Below are positions 6,393 to 10,843 of a stretch of DNA of 10,843 nt, one piece after another; the first letter of the stretch is position 1, and each line of letters starts with the position of its first letter. This DNA is from an uncultured Bacilli bacterium. Its GTDB lineage: Bacteria > Bacillota_I > Bacilli_A > RF39 > UBA660. The notes beneath the pieces are model-generated. The model had not been told where the DNA came from. It ran no database searches and worked only from the letters and a program-made list of their open reading frames with translations. The position numbers and the translations under genes were made by a program. Location of the stretch: the NCBI GenBank assembly GCA_947623705.1, contig CANQHT010000039.1, forward strand, positions 1 through 10,843, given 5' to 3'.

Positions 6393-6995
6393 ATGCGCAT
6401 GCGAAATCCAAAATATAAAGATGAAGTTTTAAGTAATTGTCCTTTTTTAATTAAAGATGCAATTGACTTTGATAATAATAATCCTATTGAAGTAGAAATT
6501 GGGATGGGTAAGGGTAATTTTATTTTAAATAAAGCTTTAAATAATCCAGATATCAATTATATTGGGGTCGAAAAATATTCAAGTGTGGCGGCGGTAGCTA
6601 TTAAAAAAATGTTAGATTATAATTTACCTAATTTAAAAGTTATTATTAGTGATGTTAAAGATTTAGAAGAACTACTTAAGAAGAAAGTAAGTGTTATCTA
6701 TCTTAATTTTTCTGATCCATGGCCTAAAAAAAGACATGCTAAAAGAAGATTAACCTCTCCTGATTTTTTAAAGTTATATGATAATTTTTTTAAAGATAAA
6801 TGTCTTATTATTATGAAAACTGATAATGATGATTTATTTAGTTATAGCCTAGATTCCCTAAGAGAATATGGTTATGAGATTGATGAGATTAGTTATGATT
6901 TACAAAAAGAAGATATACCTAACATTATGACCGAATATGAAGAAAAATTTAGTAAGGAAGGAATTAAAATAAAATATTTGAAAGCGATTAAATAA
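6393..6995 (+). CDS. trmB: tRNA (guanine-46-N7)-methyltransferase TrmB
   Basis: This cytoplasmic S-adenosylmethionine-dependent enzyme makes N7-methylguanosine at position 46 of the tRNA variable loop. At 200 residues it is slightly shorter than the usual 210-240. Family marks are the start MRMRNP (families commonly begin MRxRxxP, which supports the first of two nearby ATGs) and the SAM-binding loop EIGMGKG (35-41). The signature NFSDPWPKKRHAKRRL spans 105-120. Further marks are TDN (143-145) and the C-terminal TEYEEKF (180-186), all conserved. AAGGAAGTG at 6376-6384 is the ribosome binding site. In Bacillus, trmB lies not far from the ytxG-ytxH cluster, and that neighbourhood is partly kept here. 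Confidence 0.96.
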   Translation: MRMRNPKYKDEVLSNCPFLIKDAIDFDNNNPIEVEIGMGKGNFILNKALNNPDINYIGVEKYSSVAAVAIKKMLDYNLPNLKVIISDVKDLEELLKKKVSVIYLNFSDPWPKKRHAKRRLTSPDFLKLYDNFFKDKCLIIMKTDNDDLFSYSLDSLREYGYEIDEISYDLQKEDIPNIMTEYEEKFSKEGIKIKYLKAIK

Positions 6996-6998
6996 TCG

Positions 6999-7007
6999 TG
7001 TTATAAT
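6999..7007 (+). promoter_or_regulatory. Extended -10 promoter of the lipoprotein operon
   Basis: TGTTATAAT begins four bases after the trmB stop. No good -35 is visible. The expected start near 7014 falls inside the GGAGAT ribosome binding site, giving a leader of about 10 nt. Confidence 0.6.
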
Positions 7008-7023
7008 TATATTGGAGATAGTT

Positions 7024-7671
7024 ATGAAGATAAAAAAAATCTTATTATTAATTTTAGGTATACTTACCTTAAGTGGTTGTGTTAAAGTTAAAGATTTAAG
7101 TATTAGTGATATCTTAAATAATTTTAATAATGCTCCAAAAGAAGTTAATACTTTAAGAAATGGTTATTCTTTTTATAGTCCTAAAGGAATTTATGTGATA
7201 AGTGCCGGTAGTAATTATGCTATATTAGCAAGTGAAAGTCAAAAATATTATTTATATATCGATTTAATTAGTTATGATGCCAAAAGTCCATTTACCTTTA
7301 CAAAAGACACTACAGCTTATTTTAGTGACAGTTTTAAGTATGATAATAAAGATGGTTATTTACAGATTAAATTACAAGAAAATAATCAATATCTAGTTGA
7401 AATTATGTATAATTATGCTAAAATAGAAGTAATGGTAGATAGTGAGTTACTAAATAATGCACTTATTAATGCCATAAGTATTTTACAAAGCATAAAATAC
7501 AATGATAATGCTATCAAAAGTCTCTTAAGTGAAGATAATTTAGATTATTCCGAAGAAAGATTTGATATCTTTGAATCAAAAGTAGAAAATTCAGATATCT
7601 TAGATTATTTTGAAGAATCAAGAGATGATAATAATGCTGATGTCGTAAAAGATACAGATTACATTAATTAG
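7024..7671 (+). CDS. Lipoprotein of unknown function
   Basis: The product is a 215-residue predicted lipoprotein. The signal peptide MKIKKILLLILGILTLSGC has two lysines, a hydrophobic core and a lipobox L-S-G-C with the lipidated cysteine at 19. The mature protein would be anchored to the outer face of the membrane. About 40-165 reads as a compact mixed alpha/beta domain (GYSFYSPKGIYVISAGSN, YYLYIDLISYD, YLQIKLQENNQYLVEIMYNYAKIEVMV). The last 50 residues are acidic and probably flexible. I moved the start to the ATG at 7024: the in-frame TTG at 7012 overlaps the ribosome binding site and would put four residues before the signal peptide. It is first in an operon with the next three genes, and its stop TAG overlaps the AGGAGG of the next gene. 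No known domain is recognised. Confidence 0.88.
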   Translation: MKIKKILLLILGILTLSGCVKVKDLSISDILNNFNNAPKEVNTLRNGYSFYSPKGIYVISAGSNYAILASESQKYYLYIDLISYDAKSPFTFTKDTTAYFSDSFKYDNKDGYLQIKLQENNQYLVEIMYNYAKIEVMVDSELLNNALINAISILQSIKYNDNAIKSLLSEDNLDYSEERFDIFESKVENSDILDYFEESRDDNNADVVKDTDYIN

Positions 7672-7683
7672 GAGGTTAAACTA

Positions 7684-8655
7684 ATGAGTTTAGTTAAAAA
7701 AATTAAAGATATTTTATTTGAAGAGGAAGAAGATTATACTGAACCGGTTAAAATAACGCGAGAGAAAAAGGAAGAGCCAGTTAGATTTGCCCCACCTAAA
7801 GAAGATACAAGTGCTTTAAAAGATGAAGGTGAACCAGTGCAAATTTTTGCGAAACCTTATGATGAAGAAGCTGAGAAGAAAGAAGTTAAAAAAGAAGAAG
7901 TAGTAACTCCTAGTGAAAGAGATTTATTTAAAACGGACAATTCATTTAAATTTCCGGATTTTGATGAAGAAGAATTTGATACTAGTATGGCTAATATGGC
8001 TAAATCAAGACCAAATACCAATGTCTTAGATTATGAAAGAAAAAAGACTACAGAAAAAAGAAATGACTATAATCGTTATGAAAGAGAAATAAGAGAAACT
8101 AAAGATTATAAAGAAGTTACCGAAAAGAAAAAGTTTAAACCATCACCAATTATTTCTCCTGTTTATGGTATTTTAAATCAAGATTATAAGGCCGAAGATA
8201 TTGTTAATCGAAGTGATACAACTATAGATATAGAAGAAGTTAGAAAAAAAGCCTTTGAAATGCCAAGAGAAGAAAAAGTAGTTGTTAGTGAAGTAGCGAA
8301 AAAAATAGAAATTGAAGAAAAACCTGTAGAAAAGAAAAAGGAAGAGAAAGAAGAAGTTTTAGAACCTATTGATGAACCAGTTGTTACTTTCTTTGAAGAA
8401 AAAGATAGTGAAGTAAATAATAAAGATGATTATAAAACAATTGATGATTTATTAGAAAGTGCATCTGAAGAGATTCCTTTAGAAGATACATTAGAATTAC
8501 CTAAAACAAATAATTTAGATGCGATTGAAGAAGAACTTGAAAAAATTGAAACACCTAAAAAAGAAGAAAAAACTGCTGAAAATTTAGATGATACTTTAGA
8601 TAGTGATTTATTTGAATTAATTGATTCAATGTATGAAGAAAGAGAGGAGGGGTAA
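7684..8655 (+). CDS. Disordered Lys/Glu-rich scaffold-like protein of the ytxGH operon, unknown function
   Basis: This 323-residue, highly charged protein has long Glu/Lys/Asp stretches and no signal peptide or membrane helix, so it is probably cytoplasmic and largely disordered. Ordered-looking islands are an N-terminal amphipathic helix (SLVKKIKDILF, 2-12) followed by an acidic run, FKFPDFDEEEFD (about 88-99), FKPSPIISPVYGILNQDY (151-168), DYKTIDDLLESA (249-260) and LDSDLFELIDSMYEE (305-319). The proline/aromatic block at 151-168 is the best candidate for a conserved binding motif. The start, helix then acidic linker, recalls the membrane-targeting end of SepF, but no SepF core is present. 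AGGAGG overlapping the previous stop precedes the ATG. Its C-terminal codons contain the ribosome binding site of the next gene. Confidence 0.8.
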   Translation: MSLVKKIKDILFEEEEDYTEPVKITREKKEEPVRFAPPKEDTSALKDEGEPVQIFAKPYDEEAEKKEVKKEEVVTPSERDLFKTDNSFKFPDFDEEEFDTSMANMAKSRPNTNVLDYERKKTTEKRNDYNRYEREIRETKDYKEVTEKKKFKPSPIISPVYGILNQDYKAEDIVNRSDTTIDIEEVRKKAFEMPREEKVVVSEVAKKIEIEEKPVEKKKEEKEEVLEPIDEPVVTFFEEKDSEVNNKDDYKTIDDLLESASEEIPLEDTLELPKTNNLDAIEEELEKIETPKKEEKTAENLDDTLDSDLFELIDSMYEEREEG

Positions 8656-8659
8656 TTAA

Positions 8660-8956
8660 ATGGAATTCTTATCACAATTTTTACCTATAATTATTTATTT
8701 TCTGTTAATAATAATTATTATAGTAGGTATAGTTTTAGGAATAAAACTTATAATTACTATAGATAAGGTTTTAAAAGTAGTGGAAGATGTTGAAGAAAAG
8801 ATTGAAAGAGTAACCCCAATATTTAATACAATTACAGCAGTATCAGATAAATTAACCAATATATTTACAAGTGTATTTGATAGTATTCAAAATTTTGTCT
8901 TAAAGTTATTTTTAAGAAATAGAGATAAGGAAAGCGAGAGTGATTTAGATGAGTAA
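8660..8956 (+). CDS. YtxG/DUF948-like single-pass membrane protein
   Basis: The product has 98 residues. One long hydrophobic helix lies at about 8-32 (IIIYFLLIIIIIVGIVLGIKLIITI), followed by a coiled-coil-like amphipathic helix (DKVLKVVEDVEEKIERVTPIFNTITAVSDKLTNIF). The tail is short, basic then acidic (RNRDKESESDLDE). A single N-terminal helix with a helical tail resembles DUF948/YtxG, although it is shorter than YtxG. Direct linkage to a YtxH gene, as in the Bacillus ytxG-ytxH pair, supports this. The GAGGAGGGG ribosome binding site lies inside the end of the upstream gene, and the stop overlaps the next start by 8 bp, so translation is coupled. The exact role is unknown. Confidence 0.75.
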   Translation: MEFLSQFLPIIIYFLLIIIIIVGIVLGIKLIITIDKVLKVVEDVEEKIERVTPIFNTITAVSDKLTNIFTSVFDSIQNFVLKLFLRNRDKESESDLDE

Positions 8957-9386
8957 AAAGGGTAATTTTTTACTAGGTGCTGGTTTAGGAGTTGGCCTAG
9001 GTTTGTTATTTGCCCCAAAAAGTGGGAAAGAAACAAGAAAAGATTTAGCGAAGGCTTTTGATGAATTAGTAGAAAAAGCCAAAGAAATTGATGTGGAAGA
9101 AGTTAAAAATGCCATTGTTGTTAAAACTAGAGAACTTGAAAATATGATTAAAGATTTAGATAAGGAAACTGCTAAACAATTAATTGTTGATAAATCTAGA
9201 GAAGTTAAAATTAAAGCTCAAGAACTAGTGGACTTAGCAGTAGAAAAAGGAACTCCGATTGTGGAAAAGACTGCTAAAGAAGTTAAAAGTAAAACTGCTG
9301 AAATATTAAAAAATACGGCTAGTAAATTAGAAGATGAACCTGAAACACCAAAGAAAACTACTAAAAAATCTAAAAAAACGGCATAA
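8949..9386 (+). CDS. ytxH: YtxH-family protein
   Basis: The 145 residues open with the YtxH signature: KKGNFLLGAGLGVGLGLLFAPKSGKETRKDL, i.e. a glycine-rich hydrophobic segment (about 5-21) followed directly by APKSGKETR. The rest is a long Lys/Glu-rich amphipathic helix (about 30-125) and a basic tail (TPKKTTKKSKKTA) that could bind nucleic acid or acidic lipid. YtxH proteins are small membrane-associated proteins linked to general stress in Bacillus, with no defined biochemical activity. The start overlaps the upstream stop by 8 bp. It is the last gene of the operon, and a strong terminator follows within a few bases. Confidence 0.88.
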   Translation: MSKKGNFLLGAGLGVGLGLLFAPKSGKETRKDLAKAFDELVEKAKEIDVEEVKNAIVVKTRELENMIKDLDKETAKQLIVDKSREVKIKAQELVDLAVEKGTPIVEKTAKEVKSKTAEILKNTASKLEDEPETPKKTTKKSKKTA

Positions 9387-9389
9387 ATT

Positions 9390-9420
9390 AAAAAATACTG
9401 AAATTGAATCAGTATTTTTT
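9390..9420 (+). terminator. Terminator of the lipoprotein-ytxH operon
   Basis: AAAAAATACTGA (9390-9401) pairs perfectly with TCAGTATTTTTT (9409-9420) over 12 bp, loop AATTGAA. The loop also holds a candidate -35 (TTGAAT, 9404-9409) for the Nudix gene. Confidence 0.92.
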
Positions 9421-9431
9421 TATGGTATAAT
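9404..9431 (+). promoter_or_regulatory. Nudix gene promoter, with its -35 in the preceding terminator
   Basis: TTGAAT (9404-9409) and a perfect TATAAT (9426-9431), extended as TGGTATAAT from 9423, are 16 bp apart. The -35 lies in the loop and first stem base of the upstream terminator. The expected start near 9438 gives a leader of about 16 nt. Confidence 0.65.
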
Positions 9432-9453
9432 CTTTATAGAAAGTGGTGATTAT

Positions 9454-9879
9454 ATGAAACCGGGAATAGGTGTCGGAGTAATGGTATTAAAAGATAATAA
9501 AATATTACTTGGTTTAAGAAATCCTGATAAAGTCAAAGCAAGTAGTGAACTTCAAGGACAAGGAACTTGGACAATGCCAGGTGGCAAAGTAGAATTTATG
9601 GAAAAATTAGTAGATGCTGCTAAAAGAGAATTAGAAGAAGAAACAAGTTTAAAAGCTACTAATTTAAAATTATTATGTATATCTGATGATATGACAGAAA
9701 CAGCTCATTATGTTACAGCGGGCTTTATTGTAAATAATTACACCGGGGATGTTAAAACTATGGAACCGGAAACAATTTTAGAATGGCGTTGGTTTGATTT
9801 AGATGATTTACCTACTAATCTTTATAAACCTAGTCAAAAGTGTATTGAAAAATATAAACAAGGTATTATATATGAATAA
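9454..9879 (+). CDS. Nudix hydrolase, NUDT15/MutT-like
   Basis: Nudix enzymes cleave nucleoside diphosphates linked to another moiety. This 141-residue cytoplasmic protein begins MKPGIGVGVMVLKDNKILLGLR and has GQGTWTMPGG at 35-44. The Nudix box spans about 44-66: G44, E50, R58, E59, E62 and E63 are present, while the usual Gly near the end is Ser65 (EEETSL). AHYVTAGF at 84-91 and EWRWFDLDDLP at 110-120 are typical of the NUDT15-like, nucleotide-triphosphate-preferring branch, but the substrate cannot be fixed from sequence. The ATG at 9454 has GTGGTGAT just upstream and follows the promoter. The frame is open further upstream, but that part runs through the terminator and is not coding. A decayed partial second copy lies at 10389-10500. 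Confidence 0.92.
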   Translation: MKPGIGVGVMVLKDNKILLGLRNPDKVKASSELQGQGTWTMPGGKVEFMEKLVDAAKRELEEETSLKATNLKLLCISDDMTETAHYVTAGFIVNNYTGDVKTMEPETILEWRWFDLDDLPTNLYKPSQKCIEKYKQGIIYE

Positions 9880-9886
9880 ATAATTG

Positions 9887-9919
9887 ATGTTGATAAGTTA
9901 ATGTTTATCAACATTTTTT
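9887..9919 (+). terminator. Terminator of the Nudix gene
   Basis: ATGTTGATAA (9887-9896) pairs perfectly with TTATCAACAT (9905-9914), loop GTTAATGT, followed by five T. Confidence 0.9.
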
Positions 9920-9991
9920 GCTTTTTGACGAAATTTGACTAGTGGTGTCGAATGTATTGCAATTAAAATAATATTATGTCAAAATAAGATT

Positions 9992-10018
9992 TAGGAAGTA
10001 CGAATGGGTGTTGCTAAA
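9992..10018 (+). repeat. Inverted repeat, left arm (5' leader of the toxin mRNA)
   Basis: The arm starts TAGGAAGTACGAA and ends GTGTTGCTAAA. It matches the minus strand of 10183-10210 at 22 positions with one gap. As RNA, three more positions would be G-U pairs, so 25 of 27 nt can pair with the 3' region of the same transcript. It also folds locally (ATTTAG 9989-9994 with CTAAAT 10014-10019), and TTTTTT follows at 10022-10027, so an attenuator-like role is possible. Confidence 0.7.
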
Positions 10019-10065
10019 TCATTTTTTCAGGGGGTTTTGGCCAGATCTGAAGGGTGGTGACGCTT

Positions 10066-10173
10066 ATGAACGCAAAGACTCTAAATAAGTTTTTGTTATT
10101 AATAATTTTTCTTTTATTATACATAATATGTGTTTTAATTGAAAAAAGCACCGTGCCATTTATAATAGCATAG
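10066..10173 (+). CDS. Candidate type I toxin: 35-residue hydrophobic peptide
   Basis: MNAKTLNK, then a 17-residue hydrophobic helix (FLLLIIFLLLYIICVLI, 9-25), then EKSTVPFIIA. A short basic head, one membrane helix and a polar tail is the usual build of Fst, TxpA and BsrG-type toxins that damage the membrane. The ATG follows a strong AGGGTGGTGA (10051-10060). Its leader is G-rich and folded: TTCAG (10026-10030) can pair with CTGAA (10047-10051), and the promoter is weak (TTGCAA 9957-9962, CAAAAT 9980-9985, spacer 17). The 3' end is overlapped by a convergent antisense RNA. No family match is asserted: the peptide is too short, and the call rests on locus architecture. If it is not a toxin, the ORF may be chance. 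Confidence 0.55.
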   Translation: MNAKTLNKFLLLIIFLLLYIICVLIEKSTVPFIIA

Positions 10174-10177
10174 TGCT
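10142..10177 (-). terminator. Terminator of the antisense RNA
   Basis: On the minus strand AGCAC (10177-10173) pairs with GTGCT (10151-10147) and TGC (10170-10168) with GCA (10156-10154), separated by a 2x2 internal loop. A T run to 10142 follows. There is no T tract on the plus side, so this hairpin does not stop the toxin mRNA. Confidence 0.7.
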
Positions 10178-10182
10178 ACCAC

Positions 10183-10210
10183 TTTAGGTAACACGAGTTC
10201 GTGCTTCCTA
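10183..10210 (-). repeat. Inverted repeat, right arm (5' end of antisense RNA, 3' region of toxin mRNA)
   Basis: Read on the minus strand it starts TAGGAAGCACGAA and ends GTGTTACCTAAA, the counterpart of 9992-10018. The arms are separated by 164 bp that contain the whole toxin ORF. Confidence 0.7.
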
Positions 10211-10215
10211 TAGTA

Positions 10216-10244
10216 AGTATACCCTAGTTAGCGAATATTTACAA
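10216..10244 (-). promoter_or_regulatory. Promoter of the antisense RNA
   Basis: On the minus strand TTGTAA (10244-10239) and TATACT (10221-10216) are separated by 17 bp. This is clearly better than the candidate toxin promoter, as expected if the antitoxin RNA is in excess. Confidence 0.65.
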
Positions 10245-10273
10245 GAGGGAAAATTCAGGTAGAATATTTTAAT

Positions 10274-10304
10274 GTTGATAACTTATGACTTATCAGCTTT
10301 TTTT
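10274..10304 (+). terminator. Terminator downstream of the toxin locus
   Basis: GTTGATAA (10274-10281) pairs with TTATCAGC (10290-10297) over 8 bp with one G-U pair, loop CTTATGAC, followed by seven T. It would end the toxin mRNA beyond the antisense overlap. Its sequence resembles the Nudix terminator at 9887-9919. From 10305 to 10388 I see nothing beyond a short tandem TATGTCC. Confidence 0.7.
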
Positions 10305-10388
10305 AATTTTTATAAATGTTTTATACAACCATTGTTAATTATTCCAAATCTTACATATTTTATGTCCTATGTCCTATTAGTGATTCAG

Positions 10389-10500
10389 TTTTTATGCTCT
10401 ATTTCTTATAGAAAGAAGAGATTTTAAAATATAATAAAATATTACTTGACTTAAGAAATTCTGATAAAATTAAAGCAGATAGTGAGCTAGAAGGATTTTC
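10389..10500 (+). pseudogene. Decayed partial copy of the Nudix gene 5' end
   Basis: Bases 10424-10495 align without gaps to 9487-9558 of the intact Nudix gene, about 61 of 72 identical, encoding LKYNKILLDLRNSDKIKADSELEG against LKDNKILLGLRNPDKVKASSELQG. Upstream, 10392-10415 aligns with the promoter and ribosome-binding region of the intact copy (shared TATAGAAAG), but the -10 is ruined. A 35-bp deletion relative to the intact gene removes the start codon and first codons. The Nudix box and everything after it are missing. It is not expressible as an enzyme. Confidence 0.8.
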
Positions 10501-10522
10501 ATGCTTTATTCAACTAAAGAGT

Positions 10523-10843
10523 TTATTTTTTATTAAGTATTATTGCCCTTTTTCTTATAATTTCAACTTTATCTTTTTGTTCATCACCAAGAATACTTAG
10601 CCAATGATTAGTAAGTAAAAAAGATTTAAAAAAGGAATAACGATACCAATTATCATTTTCTATACTCTTTAAATATTCTTCGATATTTGTTATTTTTCTT
10701 TCTTTTATATATTTTTCAAACCATTGTTTTTCTAAATTATAATATTTTAATTCTTGGGCTATAATTTCATCTTTTGTTAACCAGTAATATCGACTTTTTA
10801 TGAATATATTAAATAAATCTTCCAAATTTTCAAAATTATCAAT
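10523..10843 (-). CDS. Unrecognised protein, C-terminal part (5' end outside window)
   Basis: The frame is open to the right edge of the window; about 106 residues are visible, beginning IDNFENLEDLFN and ending KRAIILNKK. A TTG at 10825 could be read as a start but has no ribosome binding site, so the gene most likely begins beyond the window. The segment is helical, rich in Lys, Glu, Tyr and Trp (SRYYWLTKDEI, EKQWFEKYI, NDNWYRYSFFKSF), has no membrane helix, and is probably soluble. No motif I can name is present. No convincing terminator follows the stop; its 3' end abuts the Nudix pseudogene. Confidence 0.6.
   Translation of the reverse strand: MDNFENLEDLFNIFIKSRYYWLTKDEIIAQELKYYNLEKQWFEKYIKERKITNIEEYLKSIENDNWYRYSFFKSFLLTNHWLSILGDEQKDKVEIIRKRAIILNKK

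Larger units (their letters stand above)
10142..10210 (-). ncRNA. Candidate antisense antitoxin RNA, about 68 nt
   Basis: Transcription should start near 10209-10210, seven bases after a consensus-like -10, and end at a hairpin with a T run at 10147-10142. The RNA has two stem-loops. The 5' one has TAGG/CCTA, an A-A mismatch, then AGCACG/CGTGTT with loop AACT; the 3' one is the terminator. It is fully complementary to the end of the toxin ORF and its 3' region. Size and convergent layout resemble RNAII of par/Fst and, in its 3' overlap, RatA and SR4 of Bacillus. Confidence 0.6.

Noticed and set aside
6374..6556. Minus-strand open frame over the trmB start
   Set aside because: Antisense to conserved TrmB sequence and without translation signals.
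8430..8675. Minus-strand Ser-rich open frame
   Set aside because: It is the complement of Glu/Asp-rich coding sequence in the scaffold-like gene.
9334..9453. Upstream extension of the Nudix frame
   Set aside because: It runs through the end of ytxH, a 12-bp terminator and the Nudix promoter; the ATG at 9454 has its own ribosome binding site.
9880..10065. Riboswitch or T-box in the gene-free leader
   Set aside because: No T-box sequence or known aptamer core was recognised; the folding is better explained by the inverted repeat around the toxin ORF.
1..10843. CRISPR arrays, tRNA or rRNA genes, intact insertion sequences
   Set aside because: No regularly spaced direct repeats, no tRNA- or rRNA-like sequence and no transposase-like frame were seen by eye.

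Overview
The window comes from a very AT-rich, low-GC Gram-positive genome. It looks like a Bacilli or Mollicutes-related gut lineage, but the exact taxon cannot be fixed from the sequence. Signs of this are the AGGAGG-type ribosome binding sites, lipoteichoic-acid-synthase-like and YtxH proteins, a Cse60-like small protein, a CBS-domain family II pyrophosphatase, and TGG-coded tryptophan. Every gene whose stop is visible ends in TAA or TAG; TGA is never used.

Layout. 1-459: C-terminal part of an LTA-synthase/sulfatase-type membrane enzyme, then a terminator. 537-2565: a two-component system (OmpR-type regulator overlapping a membrane histidine kinase), separated by a bidirectional terminator from the convergent pyrophosphatase gene (2707-4323, minus). 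Divergent from the pyrophosphatase is a secreted TasA/pilin-like protein (4466-5272). Its promoter carries nine consecutive G in the -35/-10 spacer, a strong candidate for phase-variable expression. 5415-6339: three small genes, namely a Cse60-like protein that is easy to miss, a three-helix membrane protein (minus), and an Asn/Met-rich coiled-coil protein (minus). 6393-9386: trmB, then an envelope operon of lipoprotein, disordered Lys/Glu-rich scaffold-like protein, YtxG/DUF948-like membrane protein and YtxH. This keeps part of the trmB...ytxG-ytxH neighbourhood known from Bacillus. 9454-9879: an intact Nudix hydrolase.

9880-10522 has no conventional gene but is rich in structure. It contains a candidate type I toxin-antitoxin locus: a 35-residue hydrophobic peptide with a strong Shine-Dalgarno sequence, and a convergent antisense RNA of about 68 nt with a consensus promoter and its own terminator. 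A 27/28-nt inverted repeat would let the 5' leader of the toxin mRNA pair with its 3' region. Next to it lies a decayed second copy of the Nudix gene 5' end. The window closes with the C-terminal part of an unrecognised minus-strand gene (10523-10843).

Most promoters here share one design: an extended -10 (TGnTATAAT-like), a poor -35, and a leader of only about 10-30 nt. The G-tract promoter is the exception. It has a perfect TTGACA and TATAAT at exactly 17 bp and no TGn, so spacer length should control it. The other exception is the long folded leader of the toxin mRNA.
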